Source of the DNA: Lachnospiraceae bacterium UBA7076
Lineage (GTDB): Bacteria; Bacillota; Clostridia; Lachnospirales; Lachnospiraceae
DNA length: 64,000 nt
NCBI GenBank assembly: GCA_002493625.1
Contig: DKZK01000038.1
Span: 16,420-80,419, forward strand
Reading direction: 5' to 3'
A program made the position numbers and the translations under genes. Under the pieces are notes generated by a model. The model worked only from the letters and a program-made list of their open reading frames with translations, searched no databases and was not told where the DNA came from. This document shows, one piece after another, positions 50,384-59,345 of the stretch; positions within the stretch are counted from its first letter, which is position 1, and every line of letters begins with the position of its first letter.

Positions 50384-51087
50384 TATATCACCTCCGAATC
50401 TTCAGCATTTGTTTTTCCGCTTCCATCCAGAAGCTCCCCGTCAATAATCCTGATAACCCGGTCCGCATAGCCCGCTATCTCGTCCGAGTGGGTAATCATA
50501 ATAATTGTGGCGCCATCCTCATGAAGCTGTCTGAAAAGCTGCATAACCTGAAGTCCTGATTTTGAATCAAGGGCGCCGGTAGGCTCATCGGCAAGCAGTA
50601 TCATTGGCTCATTGACAATGGCTCTTGCTATTGCAACCCTCTGCTTTTGTCCTCCGGAAAGCTGTGTGGGCTTAAAATCAATTCTGTCCTCAAGTCCAAC
50701 CTTCGTGAGGGCATCGACACATTTTTGCTTCCTTTCCCTTTTCGGCACCTTTGCATATTGCAACGGGAGAGCTACATTGTCAAGGGCTGACTGTCTCGGC
50801 ATAAGATTGAAGGTCTGAAAAACAAATCCGATGCTCTTGTTTCTCACAAAGGAAAGCTCCTTGTCCTTGTAGCTTCCTATATCCTCCCCGCCAAGCAGAT
50901 AGCTTCCCGATGTAGGCTTATCAAGACAGCCTATAATATTCATAAGCGTAGTTTTTCCCGATCCGGAGGGACCCATGATTGCCACATATTCCCCCTCCTC
51001 AACCGATAAATTAATATCCTTAAGTACAGGAACCTCCATACTGCCCTGAATATAATTTTTGTATATATTCTTTAATTCAAGTATCAT
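50383..51087 (-). CDS. ABC transporter ATP-binding protein, MacB/LolD type
   Basis: A 234-residue ATPase of the MacB/LolD/FtsE group. Walker A is GPSGSGKTTLMNIIG, the Q-loop is FVFQTFNLMP, the signature is LSGGQKQRVAIARAI and Walker B is ILLADEPTGALDSKSG, with the H-loop in MITHSDE. The sequence LDKPTSGSYLLGGEDI is typical of the group. It is coupled to both neighbours by one-base overlaps (TGATG with the first adaptor, TAATG with the second), showing a single translational unit. It powers the permease encoded at 47725-48990. Confidence 0.95.
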   Translation of the reverse strand: MILELKNIYKNYIQGSMEVPVLKDINLSVEEGEYVAIMGPSGSGKTTLMNIIGCLDKPTSGSYLLGGEDIGSYKDKELSFVRNKSIGFVFQTFNLMPRQSALDNVALPLQYAKVPKRERKQKCVDALTKVGLEDRIDFKPTQLSGGQKQRVAIARAIVNEPMILLADEPTGALDSKSGLQVMQLFRQLHEDGATIIMITHSDEIAGYADRVIRIIDGELLDGSGKTNAEDSEVI

Positions 51088-52532
51088 CAGCGTTCCTCCT
51101 CAGGCTCCGAGGTATCAGCCTCTGGCGTCTCACCGTCATTTACATCTAAATCCACATCACCCTCAGGCAGCGCACCGCCGTCCATGGAATCAAAATCTAT
51201 CATTTCTCCATTCTCTAAATCAATATTTCCATCCTCCGGAATAAGCATATCATCAAAATTATCATCTCCCGGTACAAGCATGTCTCCATCAATATTTTCT
51301 CCGTCGCCGCCATTCATATCCTGATTCATGACATCCTCGTAATTCTCGGTAACCTTCATTCCCTCCTTGATATAGCTGTCAGGGAATGCGATCCTGTCCT
51401 CCTCGGAAATTCCGGACAAAATCTCATACCTCATAAGATTTTCATCATATTCTCCAAGTTCAACCTTACGTTTTTCAATTTTGTCATTCTTATCAGCAGC
51501 CCACACATAAGGAGCTCCATCATCCATTACAATATAAAACTCATCAAGCCACAAACCTTCTTTCACTGCACCCTGTCCATAGTCAAGCTCAATATATAAA
51601 TGCTGTCCAAGCATAAGTCCGTCTATGGAATCAAGCTCAACATAAAACGGATACTTTGTTGTCTGCGTTCCTCCTCCATAATAATAGTTATTATTATCCT
51701 GATCCGGATGCTCCGTATCAATCTTTGAAATCGTTCCCGTCCATGTCTGTGTTTCATCAATACGGGAGCGCACAATTACAGGAGTTCCCACTGACATGCT
51801 CTGAACATTCATTTCATTTGCAGTTCCCTTTATACGATAATCTCCCATTGCCATTATCTGTATAAATGCATTGGAATTATTATCACCGCTGCCCGGATCA
51901 TAATAATCCGAACCCATAGTGGACTGTGACCCACCGGTTTCATTTTTTATTTCCTTTATAACTCCGTCCATCGGGGAATACACGGTTGCATTTTCCATGG
52001 AGGCTTTCTGTCTGTCAATTTCAAGCTGCTTTGCACTGGCATCATAATTATACTGATTAATCTGTGCCTGAAGACTCTGTATCTGGCTCGTGTACTCGAT
52101 ACGCTCCTCTGCCGGAACCTGCTCCTTCTCACTGTTTAATGTGGCAATCTGCTGATTTGCCGTAGTTATGCTGTTATTTATGCTTGTAAGCTCAAGCTCA
52201 AGCTGCTTAAGCTTAAGCTCCATTTCCTCCGTATCATACTCAAAAAGAGGGTCTCCCGTCTTTACCACATCCTGAACCTCAACAAAAACGGTTTTTACGG
52301 TTTTGTCAGATGCCTTTTCCACGCCCTTTGTCTCCTGGGATTCCACAATTCCCATATACCTGTTTTCTCCATAAAAACCCGTTCCGGTTATGTTTTTAAC
52401 AGATTCGACATATACAAGACCGTCAACATCATTTTCTTTTTTCTTTTTTACTGCTATAACCCCTACAACCACACCGACTGCAATAAGCAATACAATAATG
52501 ATAGGAATTATGGCTTTCTTCTTTTTTTTCAT
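51087..52532 (-). CDS. HlyD/MacA-type efflux adaptor with acidic tail
   Basis: A 481-residue adaptor, first gene of the operon. It has an N-terminal membrane helix (about 8-28) after a Lys-rich start. The lipoyl-like half is VFVEVQDVVKTGDPLFEYD. A complete coiled-coil hairpin (about 105-185, with LKQLELELTSINNSITTANQ) is followed by AVYSPMDGVIKEIKNETGG and the beta-barrel domains. The last ~85 residues are strongly acidic with Gly, Met and Asp repeats (GDMLVPGDDNFDDMLIPEDG). Thus, unlike the second adaptor, the hairpin is intact and the unusual part is the tail, which may bind cations or wall. AGGAGGGTGTC precedes the ATG. Confidence 0.9.
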   Translation of the reverse strand: MKKKKKAIIPIIIVLLIAVGVVVGVIAVKKKKENDVDGLVYVESVKNITGTGFYGENRYMGIVESQETKGVEKASDKTVKTVFVEVQDVVKTGDPLFEYDTEEMELKLKQLELELTSINNSITTANQQIATLNSEKEQVPAEERIEYTSQIQSLQAQINQYNYDASAKQLEIDRQKASMENATVYSPMDGVIKEIKNETGGSQSTMGSDYYDPGSGDNNSNAFIQIMAMGDYRIKGTANEMNVQSMSVGTPVIVRSRIDETQTWTGTISKIDTEHPDQDNNNYYYGGGTQTTKYPFYVELDSIDGLMLGQHLYIELDYGQGAVKEGLWLDEFYIVMDDGAPYVWAADKNDKIEKRKVELGEYDENLMRYEILSGISEEDRIAFPDSYIKEGMKVTENYEDVMNQDMNGGDGENIDGDMLVPGDDNFDDMLIPEDGNIDLENGEMIDFDSMDGGALPEGDVDLDVNDGETPEADTSEPEEER

Positions 52533-52710
52533 GACACCCTCCTGTTTTTACACATCACAGCATTAAGATTCGGCTTTGCCATGTCTGTGATTATAAGTAC
52601 TATTTACATATACGTTTTAACTCAATTTTTTTATAAACAATTTACCATATTTTTGTGTCCAAATTGTAACCAAATTTTTTATTTATGCTTATCAATTTAT
52701 TAAGAAATAT

Positions 52711-54030
52711 TTAACTTCCCTTTATATAGTCTAACCATTTTTTTATATCCCTCTCATATCCGATATCTCCCGGCTGATAAAAACGCTCACCTGCAAGCTT
52801 ATCAGGAAGATATTGTTGGTTTACATAATGATTAGGATAATCATGCGCATATTTATAACCTACATGTCCAAGCTCCTTTGCCGCCTTATAATGGGCATCC
52901 CGAAGATGCGGCGGAACATTGCAGCTGCCAACATTTTTTACTGCGGAAAATGCCTCGTCTATGGCATTTATTATGGAATTACTCTTTGGCGCACACGCCA
53001 CATATATGGCAGCCTGCGCCAGTATGATACGGGCTTCCGGCATTCCGATTCTCTCAACCGCCTGAGCGCATGCCGAAGCCACCACGATTGCCTGTGGGTC
53101 TGCATTTCCCACATCCTCGCTGGCGCATATCATTATCCTTCTTGCAATAAACGTAACACTCTCTCCTGCATAAAGCATTTTTGCAAGATAATATACTGCC
53201 CCGTCAGGGTCAGAGCCTCTCATGCTTTTTATAAATGCCGATATGGTATCATAATGATTATCCCCGTCCCTCTCATATCGAAGGCATCGTTTCTGAATAC
53301 ACTCTGAAGCCACGTTAATATCTATCATTATTTTGCCTGTTTTTTCATCCGGTTTTGTGGACAAAATCCCAAGCTCCACGGCATTTAATGCATTTCTTGC
53401 ATCCCCCTCGGAAATCTGCGCAAGAAAGGAGACTGCTTCATCCGTTATCTCGGCATTATAAGCGCCCATACCCTTTTCGGTATCATATACCGCACGCCTT
53501 ATAAGAACTTCTATGTTTTCTTTTGAGAGAGGGTTCAGTTGAAATACTGTAGAACGGGATATAAGAGCACTGTTTACTTCAAAAAAAGGATTTTCAGTAG
53601 TTGCCCCAATAAACACAACAGTTCCGTCCTCAACAAATGGAAGAAGAAAATCCTGCTGCGCCTTATTGAATCTGTGAATCTCGTCGATAAAAAGAATGGT
53701 CTTTTTACCGTACATGCCAAGCCTTTCCTTTGCTTCATTCACGAAAACTTCTATATCTTTTTTACCTGATGCCACTGCATTCAATTCCTTAAAAACAGCG
53801 CTGGTAGAATTGGCTATAACGGAGGCAAGACTTGTCTTGCCTGTACCGGGCGGTCCGTATAAAATAATGGAACCCAGCTTATCTGCTTTTATAAGACGAT
53901 ACAGAAGCTTGTCCTTGCCAAGAATATGCTCCTGTCCCACGACCTCCTCAAGTGTTTCGGGTCTCAGCCGTTTTGCAAGGGGCGCCGTATCCTTCATATT
54001 GTTTTCACGTACATAATCAAATAAATCCAT
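52711..54030 (-). CDS. rarA: Replication-associated recombination protein A (RarA/MgsA)
   Basis: AAA+ ATPase related to clamp loaders, acting at stalled forks. At 439 residues it has normal length. LAKRLRPETLEEVVGQEHIL is the opening block, Walker A is YGPPGTGKTSLA and Walker B with its neighbours is ILFIDEIHRFNKAQQD. SEGDARNALNAVEL is sensor 2. The C-terminal tetramerisation domain contains RGSDPDGAVYYLAKML and EDVGNADPQA. It ends an apparent operon TetR-receiver-RarA with gaps of 9 and 12 bases, an unusual company for rarA. Confidence 0.95.
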   Translation of the reverse strand: MDLFDYVRENNMKDTAPLAKRLRPETLEEVVGQEHILGKDKLLYRLIKADKLGSIILYGPPGTGKTSLASVIANSTSAVFKELNAVASGKKDIEVFVNEAKERLGMYGKKTILFIDEIHRFNKAQQDFLLPFVEDGTVVFIGATTENPFFEVNSALISRSTVFQLNPLSKENIEVLIRRAVYDTEKGMGAYNAEITDEAVSFLAQISEGDARNALNAVELGILSTKPDEKTGKIMIDINVASECIQKRCLRYERDGDNHYDTISAFIKSMRGSDPDGAVYYLAKMLYAGESVTFIARRIMICASEDVGNADPQAIVVASACAQAVERIGMPEARIILAQAAIYVACAPKSNSIINAIDEAFSAVKNVGSCNVPPHLRDAHYKAAKELGHVGYKYAHDYPNHYVNQQYLPDKLAGERFYQPGDIGYERDIKKWLDYIKGS

Positions 54031-54039
54031 AGCAAAATT

Positions 54040-54429
54040 CTATGCCAGTCCAAGCTTCCTTACTAAATTATCAAATTTAATAACGTCTATAGGCTTACAT
54101 ATATACTCCTCATAATCATCACTTGCATAAGCTGCATCAAAACCTTCGTCAAGGGCGCTTATCATCACAACCTTACATCTGGAATCCCTTGCAAGTCCAA
54201 GCTTTCTTTCAGCGTCCCTGATGGAGGCAAGCGCCTTATAGCCGTCTATCTTAGGCATCATAATGTCCATACATACAAGGTCAAATTTCTCATTGTTATT
54301 TACCGCCTTAACAAATTCGTCAACAGCAGCAATACCATCTCTTGCAACAACCACTTCCCCATATTTTGAAAGAAGCTTCTCCATGAATTTACTACTTGCC
54401 ATATCATCCTCAGCTACCAAAACCTTCAT
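54040..54429 (-). CDS. Stand-alone response-regulator receiver protein
   Basis: A 129-residue receiver domain without an output domain, like CheY or Spo0F. Acidic pocket Glu7-Asp8-Asp9, phospho-acceptor Asp55 (LVCMDIMMPKIDGY), Ser91 (the Thr/Ser switch, VVMISALDE) and Lys112 (ICKPID) are all present. A small insert, VKAVNNNEKFD, lies before strand 3. No kinase is near. It sits between the TetR-type regulator and rarA. Its target is unknown; an input to a kinase in a relay is one option. Confidence 0.9.
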   Translation of the reverse strand: MKVLVAEDDMASSKFMEKLLSKYGEVVVARDGIAAVDEFVKAVNNNEKFDLVCMDIMMPKIDGYKALASIRDAERKLGLARDSRCKVVMISALDEGFDAAYASDDYEEYICKPIDVIKFDNLVRKLGLA

Positions 54430-54441
54430 TAATAAACCCTC

Positions 54442-55032
54442 CTAATCAACCTTAATTATCATAAGCCACTTATGAATATTCTCCATAAGCTCCGTCTTAA
54501 ATGATTTTTTATGATATATAATCCTTCTGCTCAATGTGTGCGACATGATTATGCCCGTAACATTATTCGCAAGCTCCCATGCAGAAAACGTATCCGTAAT
54601 CTCATGATTATCAATTGCACCTTGAAAAAGTTCTTCTATGTACCTTAATCGTTCCGTAATACACTCCGCAATTTTATCTCTTGTATACATATTATGCAAA
54701 AGCTCCTCATACTGTAACATTAGTGTTGATATCGCATAATAATTATCATAGTATGTAGCATAGGCATCCAGATAATCCTCTATCTTCTGAATATATGTAC
54801 TTTCCTTTGACCTTATGGTACTCTGTATGCTTTTGTCAAATCTTGAATAAAAGTCAACAACCTCAACAAGAACATCATCTACCCCTCCAAAATACTTATA
54901 AAGGGTTTCCTCCGCAATGTTCTCTCTCGATGCAAGATTGTTTGTTGTAAGCGCCGACAGACCTGACTCACTTATAATTTCAATTGCCGAGGCTATAATT
55001 CTGTCCTTCCTCGATACAAAGCTCTCTGCCAT
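54442..55032 (-). CDS. TetR-family transcriptional regulator
   Basis: A 196-residue regulator. The start at 55032 (MAESFVSRKDRIIASAIEII) follows GAGGTG by 7 bases; a longer frame adds 22 residues. The helix-turn-helix reads SGLSALTTNNLASRENIAEETLYKYFGGVDDVL, the standard TetR pattern. The ligand-binding helices follow (about 60-190). The downstream genes, a receiver and rarA, are probably under its influence or co-transcribed. The ligand is unknown. The efflux operon 2.5 kb downstream is a possible but unproven target. Confidence 0.88.
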   Translation of the reverse strand: MAESFVSRKDRIIASAIEIISESGLSALTTNNLASRENIAEETLYKYFGGVDDVLVEVVDFYSRFDKSIQSTIRSKESTYIQKIEDYLDAYATYYDNYYAISTLMLQYEELLHNMYTRDKIAECITERLRYIEELFQGAIDNHEITDTFSAWELANNVTGIIMSHTLSRRIIYHKKSFKTELMENIHKWLMIIKVD

Positions 55033-55106
55033 GTAAATGCACCTCAAATATTGAATATTTTCTCTCTTAACTCTATGCCATTTACAAGATTTTGTCAACT
55101 AAAAAA

Positions 55107-55157
55107 TAGGGCATGCCGCAAACAGTAAATCCTTAATGCGACAGCCCCTTTTTAGTA
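55107..55157 (-). terminator. Terminator-like hairpin after the cold-shock gene, carrying a dispersed repeat piece
   Basis: On the minus strand GGGGCTGTCGCA pairs imperfectly with TGCGGCATGCCC across a 16-base loop, and a short T-rich stretch (TATTTTTTAG) follows. The segment 55127-55157 matches the right arm of the 25038-25200 element at all but about one position. Confidence 0.7.
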
Positions 55158-55169
55158 TTTTCAGTTCCT

Positions 55170-55370
55170 TTATATTACAGAAACATTTACAGCCTGCGGT
55201 CCTTTTTCTCCGTCAATCACGTCAAATTCTACTGACTGATTTTCTTCAAGGGTTTTGAAGCCTTCCATATTGAGTCCGGTAAAATGTACAAATACATCCT
55301 TACCCTCCTCGCTTGTTAAAAAGCCGTAACCTTTCTGACCATTAAACCACTTTACAGTACCTTTTGCCAT
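55170..55370 (-). CDS. Cold-shock protein, CspA family
   Basis: A 66-residue nucleic-acid-binding beta-barrel. The RNP1 motif KGYGFLT and the RNP2-like VFVHFTGL are present, within the canonical start MAKGTVKWFNGQKGYGF. Of two adjacent ATG codons, I prefer the second (55370), 7 bases from GGAGG. It acts as an RNA chaperone or antiterminator in the cold and in stationary phase. It is monocistronic, with a terminator-like hairpin directly after the stop. Confidence 0.95.
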   Translation of the reverse strand: MAKGTVKWFNGQKGYGFLTSEEGKDVFVHFTGLNMEGFKTLEENQSVEFDVIDGEKGPQAVNVSVI

Positions 55371-55443
55371 CATAATTCCTCCAATAACTATATAAAATAA
55401 TGCAACTTCTGCTTATTTAAAATATCATAGTAATAATCATTCG

Positions 55444-56325
55444 TCAAGCAACGATTTGCCCCATAGCAGAATCATAAAAATATACGCTGTCTGACAGGTA
55501 TTCCGTATCCGCAACTACATATCTGTTTATCCCCATAACCATCTCTGAAAGTTCTTCCCTCGCCTCATCCTGCTCCTTTGGATAAAGAATAACTTCATGA
55601 ATACTTGAGGGAAGAATATAAAAGCTGCCATGTTTCTTCGCAAAATCGCATATGATATCCTCAAATGACATATATACGGCTCCGTTTATTCCCTGGTTAT
55701 TTGTCAGGACATATAAATCCATGCAGGAAGGAACCCCGCATATATCCGGAAATTCGTCGTACATCATTTGGTCAAGTCTCTGTAAAACCGGTGGAAAAAG
55801 CTTTCTTGTATTCTCCTTTGCAATATTATACAGACTGTCAATATCTATATTAAGCTTAAGAAATTCCCTGTTGCTCATACATGCTGAGGCAATTCCGCTG
55901 TCATCTGATTTTACAAGTATTCGAAAGGTTATGGCTAAATCCTCATATTTTATGTATGGACAATCGGCAAGCAGTTCCCGATTTTTTTCAAAATTAATAA
56001 GCTTTAAAAAAATATTATTTTGTATATCCATGTTTTCAACAGACTTGAAATCATAACCGTTTATGTTTTCTCTTGCCGTTCTATATTCCTCCGTGATAAG
56101 CTCCAGTATATGATTTATGTCCTTTCCTTCTGAATAAAGCATATAATAATAGTCCATATATATGTTGGGAGAAATCTGTTCATCCCTCACTGCTATGGCA
56201 ATCCCTGTGAATTTTCTGCCGTTATTTTTGCTGACCGTATTTATATGAATATCCTCAATATCATACTGCAATAAATAATCAGGCAGCTTGTCTTTCACAA
56301 CATTTAAAAATTGTTTAAACTCCAT
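55444..56325 (-). CDS. Uncharacterised protein, probable DUF5688 family
   Basis: A 293-residue soluble protein with no signal peptide or membrane segment. The start FKQFLNVVKDKLPDYL and the tandem of alpha/beta segments, with IYMDYYYMLYSEGKDINHILELITEEY and YILPSSIHEVILYP, resemble DUF5688 proteins, which are widespread and often multicopy in Lachnospiraceae; this is from memory, not a search. No catalytic residues are assigned. It is single-gene, followed by the cold-shock gene and preceded by the hisC terminator. Confidence 0.7.
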   Translation of the reverse strand: MEFKQFLNVVKDKLPDYLLQYDIEDIHINTVSKNNGRKFTGIAIAVRDEQISPNIYMDYYYMLYSEGKDINHILELITEEYRTARENINGYDFKSVENMDIQNNIFLKLINFEKNRELLADCPYIKYEDLAITFRILVKSDDSGIASACMSNREFLKLNIDIDSLYNIAKENTRKLFPPVLQRLDQMMYDEFPDICGVPSCMDLYVLTNNQGINGAVYMSFEDIICDFAKKHGSFYILPSSIHEVILYPKEQDEAREELSEMVMGINRYVVADTEYLSDSVYFYDSAMGQIVA

Positions 56326-56414
56326 CTATATATTTTGTATACCTTCCTTTTATTTTTGCTGAATACACTTATATTTTATTTTCACTCTGATGTACACTTC
56401 AAGACAAAATATAG

Positions 56415-56447
56415 AAAAAGCAGTGTACAATTTGTACACTGCTTTTT
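56415..56447 (-). terminator. Perfect palindromic terminator after hisC
   Basis: Arms of 16 bases, AAAAAGCAGTGTACAA and TTGTACACTGCTTTTT, are perfect inverse copies around one base. With A-runs at one side and T-runs at the other it is a bidirectional intrinsic terminator, 19 bases after the hisC stop. Confidence 0.9.
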
Positions 56448-56465
56448 GGCTTAGATAAACCATTT

Positions 56466-57512
56466 TTAGACAAGTTTTTTCAAAAATTCCAAAAAAATTT
56501 CCATTTGTTCATCTGTCCCTACCGTGACACGAAGATAATTGTCTATCCGGGGCTTATCGAAATATCTCACATATATGCCCGCCTTTTTTGCCTCCTCAAA
56601 AACATACCGTGCTTTTAATGTCTTGTGGGTTATGAACAAAAAGTTTGCAGAAGACGGAAGGCTTGTAAATCCAAGCTTTTCTATCTCTTTTTTAAATAAG
56701 CCCCTTGTTCTTACTACCTTTGCTATCGTGTCCTTAAAGTATGCATCATCCCCTAAGCTTTCAGCGCCGAGAATTATGGAAGGCATATTCATTGTATATG
56801 AGTTAAAAGAGTATTTTACATCGTTGAGATATCGGATCAGCTGGGCATTTCCCATGGCATATCCAATCCTTATGCCTGCCATTGAGCGTGACTTTGAAAA
56901 TGTCCTTACAACCAGAAGATTATCGTATTCGTCAATGAGTGGGAGTGCGGTCTCACCTCCAAAATCCACATATGCCTCGTCAACGATAACTACCACATCC
57001 GGATTGTGCTTAAGTATATCCTCCACAAAGGAAACAGGCTCTGCAATACCGGTAGGCGCATTTGGATTCGGGAAAATGATTCCTCCGTTTTCCGCATAAT
57101 AATCCTCCCTGCAAAGCCGGAAATCCTCCGTAACAGGAACAGCCCTATACGGAATTTTAAGCATATCTGCCCAAACATCATAAAAGGAGTATGTAACATC
57201 AGGAAAAAGTATCTCCCTTTCCGAATTAAAAAACGTCATAAATGACATGGCTAAAACGTCGTCTGAGCCCACACCCACAAATACATTTTCCTGTGACAGT
57301 CCGTGATACTCAGCAATTTTTTTCACAAGCAGCTCTGCCTTCGAGTCAGGATAAAGTCTTAAATCCGAAAGGCTTAAGCTTTTATTTACCACTGCCGGAG
57401 CAGGCGGATACGGATTTTCATTCGTATTTAATTTTATAATATTATCAGCTTTCGGCTGTTCTCCCGGAACATACGGAACAACCCTTCTTATGTTTTTTTC
57501 CCACAATTCCAT
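56466..57512 (-). CDS. hisC: Histidinol-phosphate aminotransferase
   Basis: PLP-dependent class II aminotransferase that makes histidinol phosphate in histidine synthesis. MELWEKNIRRVVPYVPGEQP is the typical opening. NPNAPTG (149-155), VDEAYVDF (177-184) with the PLP-contacting Asp178, and TFSKSRSMAGIRIGY with the Schiff-base Lys207 are present, and the C-terminal Arg that binds the substrate carboxylate lies in YLRVTVG. The length of 348 is normal. It is isolated from other his genes. It could also act on aromatic amino acids, as some HisC homologues do. Confidence 0.93.
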   Translation of the reverse strand: MELWEKNIRRVVPYVPGEQPKADNIIKLNTNENPYPPAPAVVNKSLSLSDLRLYPDSKAELLVKKIAEYHGLSQENVFVGVGSDDVLAMSFMTFFNSEREILFPDVTYSFYDVWADMLKIPYRAVPVTEDFRLCREDYYAENGGIIFPNPNAPTGIAEPVSFVEDILKHNPDVVVIVDEAYVDFGGETALPLIDEYDNLLVVRTFSKSRSMAGIRIGYAMGNAQLIRYLNDVKYSFNSYTMNMPSIILGAESLGDDAYFKDTIAKVVRTRGLFKKEIEKLGFTSLPSSANFLFITHKTLKARYVFEEAKKAGIYVRYFDKPRIDNYLRVTVGTDEQMEIFLEFLKKLV

Positions 57513-57616
57513 TTTTCTTTTTCCTTTCTATAATCAATCTCAGCCAAAATAAACAAAATCCACCATATTTAATATACAGTTAAAGGCTTGCTTATTTCCT
57601 TATTGCTACAGCCTCT

Positions 57617-59140
57617 TTATTCGATGCTTTTCAGTACTTCTATAATATATTCCCACGTTCGGCAAGCGCTGTCAATATAAAGCTTCTCCTCCGTGGTGTG
57701 TATATTTTCTATATTCGGACCAAAGGATACACAGTCAAGCCCCGGAAGCTTCCCTGCAAATATGCCGCACTCCAGACCCGCATGTATTGCAATAAGCTCC
57801 GGCTTTTCACCATAAAGCTTTTCATAACAGGACACCATAATATCGCGAAGCCCTGAATTTTCCCTGTACTCCCACGCAGGATAATCACCTGAAACGGTTA
57901 CAGTTCCTCCAAGACACTTCATCAGGCATTTCATCCTGCCAATAAGCTCCTCCTTCTCAGTTCCAACGCTGCTTCTTACTGAAAAATGACAGTCAACACC
58001 CGGCTTATCAGAAAGACTTGTCTTTAAAATTCCCAGATTGAGAGAGGTCTGTACAAGCCCTTCTATATCCATGCTATATTTCATAACTCCGTTTGGAAGC
58101 CCTGCAAGCGCAGCAAGCACCTTTTCAGCAGAAGCCTTATCCATAACACAGGCAGGTGCTCTGTCCTCATCCTCGGTATAGCCTGCCCTGTCAACAAATT
58201 TCACAGGCTTAAGACGTATACTGACATCCTTATCCATATGCCTGTATTCCTTTCTCAAAATGCTCTCAAGCCCGGAAAGCTTTTTTTCAATTACATCCAA
58301 TCCTGCATAGGCGCCCTCCCTGAAAAAAAGGTGTGCATAGGCGCTTCTCGGTATGGCATTATCTTTATTTCCGCCCCATATATAAATAAGACCTATATCG
58401 TTATCCACAAAAAGAGTATACAACACACGTCCCAGAACCTTTACCGCATTGGCTCCCTGCCTATCTATGCATACGCCCGAATGACCTCCCGTCACCCCCT
58501 CAACGGTTAAGCAGTAAGCCCTTCCCTTATCTGAGATGCCATCTGTGAGCTGCAGATCTTTATATTGTATGGGAATGCTGCATAAAGCTGTTGCACCTCC
58601 TGCACAGCTTGTAAGTAATTTTCCCTCCTCCTCGGAATCAATATTTAAAAGTATTCTGCCCTGAAGAACCGAACAGTCAAAGGCATTTGCCCCAAGAAGT
58701 CCTATTTCTTCATCGGCGGTAAACACACATTCAAGGGCAGGATGCAAAATATCCTCCGAGTCAAGTATGGCAAGCATATAAGCTACCGCTATGCCGTCGT
58801 CTCCCCCTAAGGTTGTCCCCTCCGCATATATTATATTTCCATCGCATTTAAGCCTTAAACCCTCATTTTTAAAATCAATGTCCGTTTCCGCAGTTTTCTC
58901 ACACACCATGTCTATATGCCCCTGCAAAATAACAGCAGGCGAATGTTCATAACCTGTGGTTGCCTCCTTATATATGACCACGTTATCGTACTCATCCTGT
59001 ATATATCGAAAGCCCTTATCCTTTGCAAAAGACACAAGATAATCACTTATTTTTTTTGTATTTCCCGATCCGTGGGGAATACTGCAAATCTCCTCAAAAT
59101 ATTTAAAAACCTTCTGCGGTTTCCTGCCCTCTAAAACCAT
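57617..59140 (-). CDS. pepD: Aminoacyl-histidine dipeptidase (PepD-like M20 metallopeptidase)
   Basis: A 507-residue zinc dipeptidase of the M20C family that cleaves Xaa-His and other dipeptides in the cytosol. Metal ligands and catalytic acids are in QGHIDMV (His and Asp), GGDDGIAVAY (Asp), FTADEEIGLLGA (catalytic Glu and metal Glu) and IHAGLECGIF with the last ligand region. The opening FKYFEEICSIPHGSGNT is typical. It starts at 59140 with GGGAGG upstream. It lies downstream of the GH3 gene, separated by a tandem repeat. Confidence 0.92.
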   Translation of the reverse strand: MVLEGRKPQKVFKYFEEICSIPHGSGNTKKISDYLVSFAKDKGFRYIQDEYDNVVIYKEATTGYEHSPAVILQGHIDMVCEKTAETDIDFKNEGLRLKCDGNIIYAEGTTLGGDDGIAVAYMLAILDSEDILHPALECVFTADEEIGLLGANAFDCSVLQGRILLNIDSEEEGKLLTSCAGGATALCSIPIQYKDLQLTDGISDKGRAYCLTVEGVTGGHSGVCIDRQGANAVKVLGRVLYTLFVDNDIGLIYIWGGNKDNAIPRSAYAHLFFREGAYAGLDVIEKKLSGLESILRKEYRHMDKDVSIRLKPVKFVDRAGYTEDEDRAPACVMDKASAEKVLAALAGLPNGVMKYSMDIEGLVQTSLNLGILKTSLSDKPGVDCHFSVRSSVGTEKEELIGRMKCLMKCLGGTVTVSGDYPAWEYRENSGLRDIMVSCYEKLYGEKPELIAIHAGLECGIFAGKLPGLDCVSFGPNIENIHTTEEKLYIDSACRTWEYIIEVLKSIE

Positions 59141-59185
59141 GTCCGCCTCCCGTAATCTTTGTTCATTGTTTCATTTCTTACTATT

Positions 59186-59345
59186 CATCAGCATTTCCTT
59201 ATATGTTTTTCCTTACATCAGATTTTTCTTTATGTTTTTTCTCTGATCAGGTTTTCCCTATGTTCTTTTTTCTTTTATATTCTTTTAGCAGATTTTCCTT
59301 TATGTGTTTTTTTCTTTCATCAGAATTTCTTTATGTGCTCAATTT
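59186..59345. repeat. Degenerate ~31-base tandem repeat between pepD and the GH3 gene
   Basis: About five imperfect units of roughly 31 bases, with consensus CATCAGATTTTTCTTTATG followed by a T-rich run. Units begin near 59186, 59216, 59245, 59285 and 59318. The last one enters the 3' end of the GH3 gene and contributes its stop and last codons. The tract is purine-rich in the mRNA-sense strand. Confidence 0.75.

Noticed and set aside
54442..55098. TetR regulator starting at 55098
   Set aside because: The extra 22 residues lack family similarity, and the ATG at 55032 has a proper ribosome binding site.
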